A DNA stretch of 40,546 bases from a virus, in IMG/VR virus record IMGVR_UViG_3300040806_003768, positions 1 to 40,546 of that record. One strand, written 5' to 3'. Position numbers and translations under genes: made by a program. Below are positions 23,880 to 32,226 of the stretch, piece by piece. The notes under the pieces are model-generated. The model was not told where the DNA came from. It saw only the letters and a program-made list of their open reading frames with translations, and made no database searches. Within the stretch, counting starts at the first letter, position 1. Every line of letters begins with the position of its first letter.

Positions 23880-24942
23880 ATCAAATTTATTAAGTTCAGA
23901 AAATTTTCCACCACCTTCATTTGATGATGTGTTGATGGTTCCAAGCTATACAGAAGTTATGTCTAGGCTAGATCCAGAGATTCGATCTAAAATGTCAAAA
24001 GACTATGAACTTTCTGTTCCAATTATATCTTCGCCAATGGATACTGTCACGGAATCTCATATGGCTATTTCCCTAGGAAGCAGAGGCGGTCTTGGCGTTA
24101 TTCATCGCTTTATGTCTACATCACAGCAAATGAGACATATAAGGGCGGTTGTTGACTCTGGGCTAAGCCCTGCTTTTGCAATAGGCGTTGGATCCTCAGA
24201 AAGAGATCGTTTTTCTTCTATATTTTCTGAGTTTGGCTCAAGCTTGGGGTGGGTATCTATTGATGTTGCAAATGGTCACTCTCTTTATATGAAAGACATG
24301 CTTTCTTTTGTGAAAGATACCGTTGGCGACTCGGTTAATATTATGGCTGGAAATGTTGCGACAGGAGAGGGGTATTTGTTTCTCTCTGAAAATGGAGCAG
24401 ATTCAGTTAGAGTGGGCATCGGTGGCGGAAGTATTTGCAAGACAAGAATTATGACGGGTTTTGGGGTTCCGACTCTAGCTTCCGTTTTAGATTGTCACGG
24501 ATACAGAGAGCAGCATAGTGCCTCTGCTTCAATTATTGCAGATGGAGGTATAAGGTATCCAGCTGATTTGGTTAAGTCTATTGCGGCTGGTGCCGACGCT
24601 GTTATGGCAGGTAGAATATTTGCAGGAACTCTGGAGTCTCCAGGTGAAACCATTATGGTAAACGGAACTCAGAGCAAAGTTTATCGAGGGATGGCCTCAA
24701 AGGAGGTTCAAGAAGATAGAAAGGGCGGTTTACGCCCCGGCACCTGCTCAGAAGGAGTTTCGACACACATTGCTCTAAAGGGAAAGGCTCACTATATTTT
24801 AGATGAGTTTGCCGGAGGTCTTAGATCTGCTCTAACTTATGCTGGAGCAAGGAATCTCGCTGAATTTAGAGCCTGTGCTAAATTTATAAGAATGTCTTCA
24901 TCTTCTTTGGATGAATCACATGCTTTTGGAACAAGAGTTTAA
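23863..24942 (+). CDS. IMP dehydrogenase / GMP reductase family enzyme, CBS-less
   Basis: A (beta/alpha)8 barrel acting on guanine/inosine monophosphates. [12 protein letters not shown] (19-30), [10 protein letters not shown] (55-64) and GGLGVIHRF (75-83) mark the fold; [11 protein letters not shown] has the catalytic Cys at about 192. ADGGIR and [12 protein letters not shown] follow. It lacks the CBS pair of bacterial GuaB. The flap is DRKGG rather than the IMPDH Arg-Tyr dyad, and [12 protein letters not shown] plus KFIRM fit GMP reductase, while the C-terminal ESHAFG recalls IMPDH. I lean toward GMP reductase, which would give IMP and ammonia. PurA upstream uses IMP. Confidence 0.85.
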   Translation: MKTLDRSNLLSSENFPPPSFDDVLMVPSYTEVMSRLDPEIRSKMSKDYELSVPIISSPMDTVTESHMAISLGSRGGLGVIHRFMSTSQQMRHIRAVVDSGLSPAFAIGVGSSERDRFSSIFSEFGSSLGWVSIDVANGHSLYMKDMLSFVKDTVGDSVNIMAGNVATGEGYLFLSENGADSVRVGIGGGSICKTRIMTGFGVPTLASVLDCHGYREQHSASASIIADGGIRYPADLVKSIAAGADAVMAGRIFAGTLESPGETIMVNGTQSKVYRGMASKEVQEDRKGGLRPGTCSEGVSTHIALKGKAHYILDEFAGGLRSALTYAGARNLAEFRACAKFIRMSSSSLDESHAFGTRV

Positions 24943-24954
24943 GGAGACTGAAAA

Positions 24955-25287
24955 ATGCTAGACGATATGGAATTTAAAACCTTTGTTATTGAGAAGTTAT
25001 CTTCAATTGACGAAAGGCTATCTTCTCTCGAATCAGGATTAGATGGACTATCGGGTTTTGCATCAGGGATTACGGAGGGTCTTGAGATAGATCAGGGCTC
25101 TATGCAGCAGTTAAGAGAAACTCTTTCTGCTCTGGCAACCCCTTCTGTCGCCGGTATGGCTTCAGCAAATCCATCAATGAGTTCTGAGGATATCATGTCC
25201 TCTCTCTCTGAGTTTAGAGATAGGCTTGCGGGAATTAGGGGTTTTATGGAGAGCCAGGGTTTATCCGAATCAGAATCGAGCGATTAA
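24955..25287 (+). CDS. Hypothetical acidic helical protein, 110 aa
   Basis: Not recognised. ATG 24955 follows AAGGAGACTGAAAA, a strong ribosome site. The first half is a probable coiled coil (KLSSIDERLSSLESGLDGLS), and the rest is Ser/Gly-rich with another helix. It could be an assembly or chaperone-like factor. It precedes the regulatory leader of the MoxR operon. Confidence 0.65.
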   Translation: MLDDMEFKTFVIEKLSSIDERLSSLESGLDGLSGFASGITEGLEIDQGSMQQLRETLSALATPSVAGMASANPSMSSEDIMSSLSEFRDRLAGIRGFMESQGLSESESSD

Positions 25288-25304
25288 ATAAAAATTTAAA
25301 ATAC

Positions 25305-25315
25305 TTTTCGGATCT
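25305..25315 (+). promoter_or_regulatory. TTTTCGGATCT motif (copy 4)
   Basis: TTTTCGGATCT preceded by AAAATAC, in the leader of the MoxR gene. A second copy lies 108 bp downstream. Confidence 0.5.
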
Positions 25316-25412
25316 TAGATATATAGGCGTGGAATGGGCCACAACGGTTTGCTACCACCAAGATGGTGTTAACAGAAAATCTAAAGACTGGATAGTCTAA
25401 AAACTAAAATCC
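25316..25412 (+). ncRNA. Structured leader RNA candidate (element B) between two promoter motifs
   Basis: Hairpins possible at GTGG/CCAC (25329-25332/25339-25342), CACCA/TGGTG (25356-25360/25364-25368) and AGACT/AGTCT (25385-25389/25394-25398, loop GGAT). It shares ACAAyGGTTTkGC...AAGATGG with element A at 3416-3542. Not matched to any riboswitch I know. Confidence 0.4.
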
Positions 25413-25484
25413 TTTTCGGATCTCCCACATGGTAGCGTGGGATGCTCCACAAAATTGTAACTGTCGAATGGAGAAAACGAAAAA
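25413..25484 (+). promoter_or_regulatory. TTTTCGGATCT motif (copy 5) and switchable hairpin before moxR
   Basis: After the motif (25413-25423), GTGGG (25437-25441) can pair upstream with CCCAC (25424-25428), or its GTGG (25437-25440) can pair downstream with CCAC (25447-25450). The two folds exclude each other. The ribosome site GGAGA lies at 25470-25474. Confidence 0.45.
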
Positions 25485-26561
25485 ATGAATATTGCACAGA
25501 CCAAAGAGATCCTGAAGTCAATGCCTAATGACAAGTCCGTAATGCTTCATGCTAAGCATGGAGTGGGCAAGTCATCTGTGGTGCGTCAGGTTGCAGATGA
25601 GCTTGCTGCTGCTACTGGCGAAGAGTATGGTTTTTGGGATGTTCGCCTCTCTCAGTGTGAGGTTGGCGACATCAAGGGGATGCCGGACAAGGATGTAAAG
25701 CAGCAGGTTATCCGCTTTCTAAAGCAGGAGTGGTGGCCTCGTGACCAGAACTCAAAGGGAATTCTATTCTTTGACGAACTCAACCGAGCATCAAAGGATG
25801 TTCTGCAAGCAGTCTTTGAGATTTGCCTTGACCGACGACTTGATGGAGAGAAGCTCCCCGATGGTTGGCGTGTTGTTTCGGCAGTAAACTCCGATGATGA
25901 CTACGATGTAGTCGAGTTGGACCCTGCTCTAAATGACCGCTGGTTCCACATCGACTTTGACCCCTCGGTAGAGGAGTGGCTTGCTTGGGCTCGAACCAAC
26001 GGTGTTCACAAGGCTGTCGTAGAATTTATCAACCGCAATCAGAATCTTCTTGATCCTCCGGTTGGAAACCTTGAGGCTGGTCGCGTTTACCCCTCTCGTC
26101 GAAGCTGGTGCGCCTTCTCGGATACCATGATTGGTATGAGTCTTGACACTCGCACAGACGATGGTATGCTGACTCAGATTACAAAAGGTTGGGTTGGTCG
26201 AGAAATCGCGGTAATGTTCCAGAAGTTCATTACAAACGAATTCTCGAATCTTCGTCCAGAAGATGTGCTTGACAACTATGACAAGGTAAAGTCGAAGATT
26301 GAAGCGGCTTGTAATGACATCGAGGTTATTGCTGCCCTTGCCCGCTCTGTTGTGGCAGAGGTAAATGAGCGAAGCCTTACCAAGACTAAGGAAAAGCAGC
26401 GTTCAAATCTTCGCAAGTTCATTATGTCCTTGCCAAATGATGTTGCGTCACAGGCTTGGGTTGGCCTGCTTGGTGGAAAGAAGTCAAAGAAGATTGCTAT
26501 GGAATGGCAGTCTGACGAAGACTTCCGTGAGCATCTGAAGAAGATTTATCTCACCAACTGA
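25485..26561 (+). CDS. MoxR-type AAA+ ATPase
   Basis: A AAA+ ATPase of the MoxR group, whose members act as chaperone-like ATPases with VWA-domain partners. HAKHGVGKSS (Walker A, residues 22-31), GILFFDELNRAS (Walker B, 92-103) and ALNDRWFHIDFD (sensor/arginine-finger region) are visible. The length is 358 aa. The partner VWA/metallopeptidase gene follows. Arginine is encoded only by CGN codons here, against frequent AGA/AGG in neighbours, and GAC/ATC/CTT endings are common. This suggests high expression or recent acquisition. Two TTTTCGGATCT motifs and a structured leader precede it; a hairpin terminator follows. Confidence 0.9.
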   Translation: MNIAQTKEILKSMPNDKSVMLHAKHGVGKSSVVRQVADELAAATGEEYGFWDVRLSQCEVGDIKGMPDKDVKQQVIRFLKQEWWPRDQNSKGILFFDELNRASKDVLQAVFEICLDRRLDGEKLPDGWRVVSAVNSDDDYDVVELDPALNDRWFHIDFDPSVEEWLAWARTNGVHKAVVEFINRNQNLLDPPVGNLEAGRVYPSRRSWCAFSDTMIGMSLDTRTDDGMLTQITKGWVGREIAVMFQKFITNEFSNLRPEDVLDNYDKVKSKIEAACNDIEVIAALARSVVAEVNERSLTKTKEKQRSNLRKFIMSLPNDVASQAWVGLLGGKKSKKIAMEWQSDEDFREHLKKIYLTN

Positions 26562-26568
26562 TCATCCC

Positions 26569-26601
26569 GCCCCCTCCAATTTGGAGGGGGCTATTCTTCC
26601 T
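26569..26601 (+). terminator. Strong terminator-like hairpin between moxR and its partner
   Basis: A perfect 10-bp GC-rich stem (26569-26578/26582-26591, loop ATT) is followed by TATTCTTCCTTTTTCTC. Partial read-through would set the ATPase-to-VWA ratio. Confidence 0.75.
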
Positions 26602-26620
26602 TTTTCTCTTGGAGCAAAAC

Positions 26621-27760
26621 ATGGCAAATGTAAAAGTACGAGACAAGCTTAACTCAGCTATTTCAAAGCTTATTTCTTTTCAGCCACTATACGGAGAAGT
26701 TTTTCTCCATCTAAACAAGCGTGAGTCTACAGATATTCCAACAATGGCAGTTGGAGTTATTCGCAGAGTTGACCTCGCACTATACTACAATCCAGAATTT
26801 GTTGAAGGGCTTTCCTCCACGGAACTTAGGAGTGTTCTTAAGCACGAAGCCTTGCATGTTCTCTTGCACCATCTGACTCGCGCAAAGCATTTTGCTTACA
26901 ATCCTCGCGGTTACAACATCGCTGCCGATTGTGCTATCAACTGTCATATCGAGGGCCTTCCTGATGGAGCCCTTTATCCAAAGCAGTTTGGTCTTGACGA
27001 CAATCAGTCTTCTGAGTTTTACTATGAAAAGCTGAAGAAAGAGGCTGAAAAGTATGGCGGAGACTTTAACGAGGTGATTGCAGGCAAGGGAGATACTGTT
27101 GATGATCACGGAATGTGGGATGAATTTGATGATGATATTGTAGAAGAGAAGGTTCGCAATATCGCAGAGAAAGCAATCAAAGAGCAGGAAAAGAAGGGTT
27201 GGGGCAATATCTCTGGCAAACTTGCTGGACAGATTATTGCTGCAAATAAGCCAAAGGTAAACTGGAAAAAGGAAGTTCGCTGGTTCATCAACAAGGTGGT
27301 GCTAATGGGCCGCCGTTCCACTCGTATGCGTCCGAATAGACGATACGGAATCTCTCAGCCGGGAACGAAGCGAAACTACACCAGCCGCCTTCTAGTGGCC
27401 TTTGATACCTCGGGTTCTGTTTCCGACAAGCAACTACAATACTTTGCCACAGAATTGAATGGTATGATTGATCATGTTATCGCTGATTTTGTTCAGTTTG
27501 ACACGATTATTCAGGGAGAGCCAGAGCCCTATACAAAGAAGGCTTCGAAGATTAAGGTGAAGGGTCGAGGCGGAACATGCTTTGATCCCGTAATCAAGCT
27601 GGCAGACGAACGGGGTTACGATGGACTGGTGATATTTACAGATGGATATGCGCCATTCCCAAAGAAGCCAAAGTGTCGAATGATGTGGGCCGTTTGTGAG
27701 CGTGATGCTGGTGTGGAGTTTCCTTACGGAAAGAAAGTTGTGATTGAAGAAAAGAAATAG
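26621..27760 (+). CDS. VWA-domain / DUF2201-like metallopeptidase partner of MoxR
   Basis: The N-terminal domain has LKHEALHVLLHH, an HExxH zinc motif (residues 75-79), matching the putative metallopeptidase domain of the DUF2201 family. The C-terminal half is a VWA-like domain with VAFDTSGSVSD (MIDAS-type DxSxS) and IFTDGYAP. ATG 26621 has TTGGAG upstream; the in-frame TTG 26609 is part of that ribosome site. Such proteins pair with MoxR ATPases in cells and some phages. Codon use resembles moxR. The length is 379 aa. Confidence 0.87.
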   Translation: MANVKVRDKLNSAISKLISFQPLYGEVFLHLNKRESTDIPTMAVGVIRRVDLALYYNPEFVEGLSSTELRSVLKHEALHVLLHHLTRAKHFAYNPRGYNIAADCAINCHIEGLPDGALYPKQFGLDDNQSSEFYYEKLKKEAEKYGGDFNEVIAGKGDTVDDHGMWDEFDDDIVEEKVRNIAEKAIKEQEKKGWGNISGKLAGQIIAANKPKVNWKKEVRWFINKVVLMGRRSTRMRPNRRYGISQPGTKRNYTSRLLVAFDTSGSVSDKQLQYFATELNGMIDHVIADFVQFDTIIQGEPEPYTKKASKIKVKGRGGTCFDPVIKLADERGYDGLVIFTDGYAPFPKKPKCRMMWAVCERDAGVEFPYGKKVVIEEKK

Positions 27761-27787
27761 TATCACACTTTTTTTCAGACTTTACCT

Positions 27788-27824
27788 AAGCGGATAGGCG
27801 TGGCCCGCCTATCCGCTTTTTTTT
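27788..27824 (+). terminator. Rho-independent terminator
   Basis: A perfect 13-bp stem (27788-27800/27806-27818) is followed by a T run. It closes the MoxR/VWA operon. Confidence 0.93.
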
Positions 27825-27834
27825 GGAGTTGACG

Positions 27835-28482
27835 ATGAGACTTGTTGAAAATGTAAAGAGACTCTTCTTTGGAAAAGAAAAACCTATGGCTAACTCTGAC
27901 GAAGAGAAGCCTATGGTCAATTCTATTCCCAAGTTTATTTATGACCCGGAAACTGTAGAGCACATGCGGGCCAATATCTCGGATATTGCACATGAAAGAT
28001 GGAAGATCCCCGACTTAGATAACGGTGGGTACAAGAAGAAGCCAAATGGGCGTTATGAATATGTTGATACAAATTGGGTTCCTCACCCGGAAAAAAGAGG
28101 GTTTGTATCCATCTGGCAGGTAGATCACCCTCTTGCAAATGCTTGGAAGGCTCTTAGATTGAGCGGTCAAGATATTGAGGCTTACGATTCGGAGTTGCTT
28201 AGAGCAAGAGAAAGGGCGGATAGGATTATTTCTCCAATCCACCAAAAACTATCCGAAATGCAAAAGTATCTCGATATACTAAAAAGCGAGAAGGTAAGGC
28301 TTTCTAACAAAGGATTGGACTTTCTCATTCCTCATTTGGAAAGAGAGATCTTTTCTTCTGAACAAGAACTAAAAGATTTGAATGATAGATTTGCAGAAGC
28401 CTGCAATCGGTCTGATAAGTCTTTTGAGGATGAAGTTGTCAGTCTTGCTGCAATGCAATTTAATGCAGTAAAGCCATCGTAA
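27835..28482 (+). CDS. Hypothetical protein with coiled coil, 215 aa
   Basis: ATG 27835 has GGAG 8 nt upstream. The middle has KKPNGRYEYVDTNWVPHP and SIWQVDHPLANAWKAL. The C-terminal 120 residues form a predicted long coiled coil (EYDSELLRARERADRII-type heptads, HLEREIFSSEQELKDLNDRF). No known family was recognised. Confidence 0.68.
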   Translation: MRLVENVKRLFFGKEKPMANSDEEKPMVNSIPKFIYDPETVEHMRANISDIAHERWKIPDLDNGGYKKKPNGRYEYVDTNWVPHPEKRGFVSIWQVDHPLANAWKALRLSGQDIEAYDSELLRARERADRIISPIHQKLSEMQKYLDILKSEKVRLSNKGLDFLIPHLEREIFSSEQELKDLNDRFAEACNRSDKSFEDEVVSLAAMQFNAVKPS

Positions 28483-28512
28483 TATCATGGTAACTACAAG
28501 AGAGGGTGAAAA

Positions 28513-28764
28513 ATGAAGTTTGGACATTTGATTGCGGTTATTTCTGTGACCCTCAGTATGGTGCAGCTTTTTGCGTATGCCGGTATCTGGATATATCTTC
28601 TTTATATGGCGCTTACTTTAAATCTATATATGCAAATTGTAGTCATAACTGTCCTGATTTTGACGGCAAATATTAGTCGGTCATTGGCTAAGAAAACTTG
28701 GGGTATGGCAAAGGAAAGTGGGGTAATTGATGTGGTCAAAAATGAAGAGGGCAGCGAAGAATGA
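28513..28764 (+). CDS. Small two-helix membrane protein, 83 aa
   Basis: Two hydrophobic segments (residues about 5-25 and 30-55) span GHLIAVISVTLSMVQLFAYA and LTLNLYMQIVVITVLILTAN. A charged tail follows. ATG 28513 has AGAGGGTG upstream. It could be a phage inner-membrane protein such as a holin or exclusion factor, but there is no specific sign. Confidence 0.68.
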   Translation: MKFGHLIAVISVTLSMVQLFAYAGIWIYLLYMALTLNLYMQIVVITVLILTANISRSLAKKTWGMAKESGVIDVVKNEEGSEE

Positions 28765-28904
28765 TTGCTTTGGCAACGACACTTTTCACCCTGTTTCTAA
28801 TCATTGTCTTTGGTCTGGAAGAGAGAAAAATGTTCTATGACGACCTCTTGCGAGACGGAATGGTTTTTGTGATGACCATCAAGAAGGAGAACGAAAATGA
28901 CTAA
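28761..28904 (+). CDS. Small single-span membrane protein, 47 aa
   Basis: ATG overlaps the previous stop (ATGA). The N-terminus MIALATTLFTLFLIIVFGLE is one membrane helix followed by a charged tail. Its last codons hold the ribosome site of the next gene (AAGGAGAACGAA), so expression is tightly coupled. Confidence 0.6.
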   Translation: MIALATTLFTLFLIIVFGLEERKMFYDDLLRDGMVFVMTIKKENEND

Positions 28905-29151
28905 CATTTTTATGGTCAGGCTTTATACGAGTAATGGCTGTGGTGGAACAGCAATCTTTTCAACATTGGAAAGCGCAAAACAACTTGCTGCGAGACTTGA
29001 AGAACACAACAAGTTTGTTGTAAGCCATATGAAAACACTATGCGCCCATGAGTTTGAATACTTTGATCGAGAAACGGGAGAAAGATTCTTGTTCTGCTAT
29101 GGTTCCGGTTGGATCGATGTAAGAGTTAAGAAAATGACTCTTCACCAGTAA
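28897..29151 (+). CDS. Hypothetical protein, 84 aa
   Basis: Preceded by AAGGAGAACGAAA, a variant of the repeated leader found before several small genes. It starts MTNIFMVRLYTSNGCGGTAI and reads as a small alpha/beta protein with paired aromatic residues. Function unknown. Confidence 0.65.
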   Translation: MTNIFMVRLYTSNGCGGTAIFSTLESAKQLAARLEEHNKFVVSHMKTLCAHEFEYFDRETGERFLFCYGSGWIDVRVKKMTLHQ

Positions 29152-29168
29152 AGGAGAACGAAGAATGA
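29151..29168 (+). repeat. Repeated leader AAGGAGAACGAAGAATGA (copy 1)
   Basis: The 18-nt sequence holds the Shine-Dalgarno and start of the next gene. Exact copies lie at 38716, 38998 and 39207, with a near copy at 30503. Confidence 0.85.
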
Positions 29169-29476
29169 ACATTTATCATCTTGCTACTAAAATCGAGTTC
29201 GAGGATAGTTTTTACGAAGAAGTAATCGTAATTGCTGCTAACGAACGAGAAGCGAGGAAAACACATCCAGACAGTTCTCTTGGATACTGGAATCAAGAAG
29301 GCGGAACTACTTGGTGTGACGAGAATAAAAAGTGGCTTTACAGAGGCGAAGAGGGCGGCTCTCCAGATTGGCCAGAAAATCCTTTCGATCCTGAGCAGCT
29401 ATGGGTAGAGTGTTTGGGACCTGCAAAACCCGGCAGCAAACCGAGGGTTGTTATGTATAAGTGGTCTGAAGAGTGA
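29165..29476 (+). CDS. Hypothetical protein, 103 aa
   Basis: Starts in the repeated leader cassette. MNIYHLATKIEFEDSFYEE resembles a small phage protein that ends with an acidic, Trp-rich part (GGTTWCDENKKWLYRGEEGG). No catalytic motif. Unrecognised. Confidence 0.65.
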   Translation: MNIYHLATKIEFEDSFYEEVIVIAANEREARKTHPDSSLGYWNQEGGTTWCDENKKWLYRGEEGGSPDWPENPFDPEQLWVECLGPAKPGSKPRVVMYKWSEE

Positions 29477-29503
29477 TGCGCACTAAAACATTGGAGAACC
29501 AAC

Positions 29504-30490
29504 ATGTCTGAAGACAGTATTCTACAAGGTCTTATGAATGAACTTGCAGGAATTAAGCATCAAGACAACATAGAGAACGAAGATTATAGAATTGCACGAA
29601 GAATTCAACTCATTTATGCTTGTCCATACGAAACAATCAGACAAGAAGTTCGAAAACACGGAAGAAGATATAACTTTGATTGGGAGGATGGAGATCCTGA
29701 CTCAGCATTGATTTGGATGAAAAAAGCTACTCTTCAAAGAGAAATGTGCAGGACAGGATCTTTGTTTCCATACAAAAATCAACCTTGCTTCAAGTGGCCG
29801 TGGTTTAGGGGCGTTTACTACCACCCGGAAGATCCTAGAGGCAAAGCCATTCTTCGAGTAAAAGAACTGGATCAAATTACTAACGACGAAGAATATAATC
29901 ATAATACTTTTGAAGAAAAATACGGTCGCAAACCCAGAGTCTTTTTCAAACCGACTGGCGGATTAACATTCACACCCTTTCATAAAGAAAGAGAAGAGCG
30001 TGAAAAATTCCTGCAGCAAATGGTTGATTTGGGTTATGTCAGTTGGAAGCCTAAAGAGAAGTTTGGGCCTCCAGCATGGCCTTATCCTCTTGAAAGCCAC
30101 TATTTTAGCCTCCAACTTATGAGTGCTGCTCAATTTGAAAAGAATGCTCGAAAACATGTGGATACCGCTGGTTCTCAACGGTGGAGAACCTGTGACATGG
30201 AGATGCTTAATAAAACCATTGAGAATAATAATTTAATTCATGGAACTAATGTTCCAAAAGTGTCCACAAAGTGTCTTGGCTCGCGTGATCATAGAGAGTT
30301 CCCTGTTCTCGTTCCTCTTTATAGAAAAGACTCCAGATCACCTAGTGAAATTCATAGAGATTGGATTAATAAGGAATCTCAAATTTTATTTGGAGAAAAA
30401 TCTATCCCTACAGAAGTTCCAGAGAAATACAAAGAAATTTGTTACAAGTATAGAGATTCTTTAACTTTTCCAAAAGTGTACGGCTTGTAA
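29504..30490 (+). CDS. Hypothetical protein, 328 aa
   Basis: Not recognised. Many Trp/Pro/Tyr residues (FKWPWFRGVYYHPEDPRG; PPAWPYPLESHYFSLQLM) and no membrane segment. ATG 29504 follows TTGGAGAACCAAC, a variant of the same leader. The charged sequence suggests a cytoplasmic protein. Confidence 0.68.
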   Translation: MSEDSILQGLMNELAGIKHQDNIENEDYRIARRIQLIYACPYETIRQEVRKHGRRYNFDWEDGDPDSALIWMKKATLQREMCRTGSLFPYKNQPCFKWPWFRGVYYHPEDPRGKAILRVKELDQITNDEEYNHNTFEEKYGRKPRVFFKPTGGLTFTPFHKEREEREKFLQQMVDLGYVSWKPKEKFGPPAWPYPLESHYFSLQLMSAAQFEKNARKHVDTAGSQRWRTCDMEMLNKTIENNNLIHGTNVPKVSTKCLGSRDHREFPVLVPLYRKDSRSPSEIHRDWINKESQILFGEKSIPTEVPEKYKEICYKYRDSLTFPKVYGL

Positions 30491-30502
30491 TCTGTAAATC
30501 GG

Positions 30503-30518
30503 GGAGAACGAAGAATGA
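30503..30518 (+). repeat. Leader repeat, near copy
   Basis: GGAGAACGAAGAATGA precedes the next gene; its first two bases differ from the exact copies. Confidence 0.7.
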
Positions 30519-30997
30519 GTGATGAAGTTAATCTTTTTTATTTTTCAGGATATGGAGAACAAACGATAAAAGATTTTTCCTCAAAAGAAGAGGCTGTCTC
30601 CTTTATCAACGATTCCATTGAGCTAAGGCAAATCAGGCTTATTAAGCATAGTGGAAAGAACCTCAGACACATGACGGACTTTAAGAATTTTGTATCTAAA
30701 GATGAGTGGATTCCCTTTTCTAGCGTAGAGGATATTCCTATCGGTACAATTTGGGTTATCCGATGGGATTCAGAGGAAGATGAAGATGGTTGCACAAAAG
30801 CCCCGTGGATGATTCCCGCAGCAGTCCTAAATCATAAAGCTTGGCGCGGAGAGAAAAGACTCTGTGCTGGATGGTGGACTGAACCGCAATGCGGAGAAAT
30901 AAACCTTTCTAAAGCAAAAGTAATTGCTTGGATGCCAAGAGAAAGACCCCCAGATCTTCCAGGTGATTGGCGAAGATTTATTTCTGATGACAGTTAA
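30515..30997 (+). CDS. Hypothetical protein, 160 aa, DUF551-like end
   Basis: The C-terminal part (KVIAWMPRERPPDLPGDWRR) resembles the 'W(M)P...PP' pattern of DUF551 phage proteins. Residues 60-75 (DEWIPFSSVEDIPIG) are in keeping with this. The assignment is tentative and the function unknown. Confidence 0.65.
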   Translation: MSDEVNLFYFSGYGEQTIKDFSSKEEAVSFINDSIELRQIRLIKHSGKNLRHMTDFKNFVSKDEWIPFSSVEDIPIGTIWVIRWDSEEDEDGCTKAPWMIPAAVLNHKAWRGEKRLCAGWWTEPQCGEINLSKAKVIAWMPRERPPDLPGDWRRFISDDS

Positions 30998-31029
30998 TGT
31001 AGCGGGATTACAAATTAGACGGAGAAAAA

Positions 31030-32226
31030 ATGATATTTGAAGTAGCAAAAACACATTCTAGAATCGCAACAATAATCATCTCATTTGATGCAGGCTCTAG
31101 GGTTGAGTCGAAGTCGGACCATAATCTTGGAATATCTCATATGCTTGAGCACTCCTTGTTTAAGGGAACAGCAAATATGAGTGCCATGGAGATTCAAAAA
31201 AGGATTGCGTTTCTAGGAGGCTCCTCTAATGCTTTTACCTCGCACGAATCGGTGGCGTATTATGTAAGTGTGCCATATGAAAACCTTGAGCCGTGTGTGG
31301 AAATCCTTTCCGATATGGTCTTCAATCCAGTTTTTCCTGAAGATGAGATTCTGAGGGAAATTGAAGTTGTAAAGGAAGAGGAGCTTTCAAGAAAGGAGAA
31401 CGTGTCATCTTTTATTTGGGAATCCTTCTCTAAAGAATTCTTTGGAGATCATTATCTTGGAACGCCAGTTATTGGTTTTCAGGAAACGATTGATAAATTT
31501 TCGAGAGAAGAGCTGGTTAGGTTTCATGAGAAATATTGCCAAAGATCAAATGCGATAATCTCTTTGTGCTGTAACTTAACGAAAAAAGACTCCAAGTCTC
31601 TTTTGAAAAAGTATTTTGGAAGAGCAAACGGAAAGCTCAAAAAGCTTCATAAGTTTTCTGCGCCAACATATAGGGCCTCAAATTCTGTGGAGTTAACACG
31701 GGAAAATGTTGAGCAAACCCATGTGTGGATGGGTATGCCATCTGTAAAAAACTCTGACGAAAGATCTCCCGCAATCAAACTTATGATGACCATCCTTGGG
31801 TCAGGAATGGACTCCAGATTGTTTGAGGAAGTAAGAGAGAAGAGGGGTTTGGTTTATGGGATCTCATCTTCCTCTACTTCATGGCAGACCGGTGGATTTT
31901 CTCTAGTTCAGTTTTCCACAAGAGATTCAAATGTTCGCGAAGCGAAAGATGTTGTTTTCGTAGAGCTTGAGAAGATAAAGAATCATCTTGTATCTGACGA
32001 AGAGTTGCAGAGGGCAAAGAATAAATTAAGAGCTTCTTTTTATGCCGCAGTAGAAGATAGTTACAATATTGCGTATTGGCAGATTAAAAGAAGGCTTCTT
32101 GGAATCCCATCTATTGATGACTATATGTCTTCTATAGAAACTACAACGCCAGATGATATAAGAAGTGTATCTAACGCGGTGTTTGATACATCTAAACTAC
32201 TTGAGGTTACTTGTAGAAAGAAATGA
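31030..32226 (+). CDS. M16 family (insulinase/pitrilysin-like) zinc peptidase
   Basis: Zinc peptidase with an inverted motif HMLEH at residues 37-41 and the third ligand in EVVKEEELS near 117. The C-terminal half has the family signature LFEEVREKRGLVYGISS. At 398 aa it matches M16B enzymes (two homologous domains). ATG 31030 has GGAGA 7 nt upstream. It overlaps the aldolase-like gene by 4 nt. No signal peptide, so cytoplasmic. M16 peptidases are rare in phages; one could mature phage proteins or degrade host peptides (inference). Confidence 0.92.
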   Translation: MIFEVAKTHSRIATIIISFDAGSRVESKSDHNLGISHMLEHSLFKGTANMSAMEIQKRIAFLGGSSNAFTSHESVAYYVSVPYENLEPCVEILSDMVFNPVFPEDEILREIEVVKEEELSRKENVSSFIWESFSKEFFGDHYLGTPVIGFQETIDKFSREELVRFHEKYCQRSNAIISLCCNLTKKDSKSLLKKYFGRANGKLKKLHKFSAPTYRASNSVELTRENVEQTHVWMGMPSVKNSDERSPAIKLMMTILGSGMDSRLFEEVREKRGLVYGISSSSTSWQTGGFSLVQFSTRDSNVREAKDVVFVELEKIKNHLVSDEELQRAKNKLRASFYAAVEDSYNIAYWQIKRRLLGIPSIDDYMSSIETTTPDDIRSVSNAVFDTSKLLEVTCRKK

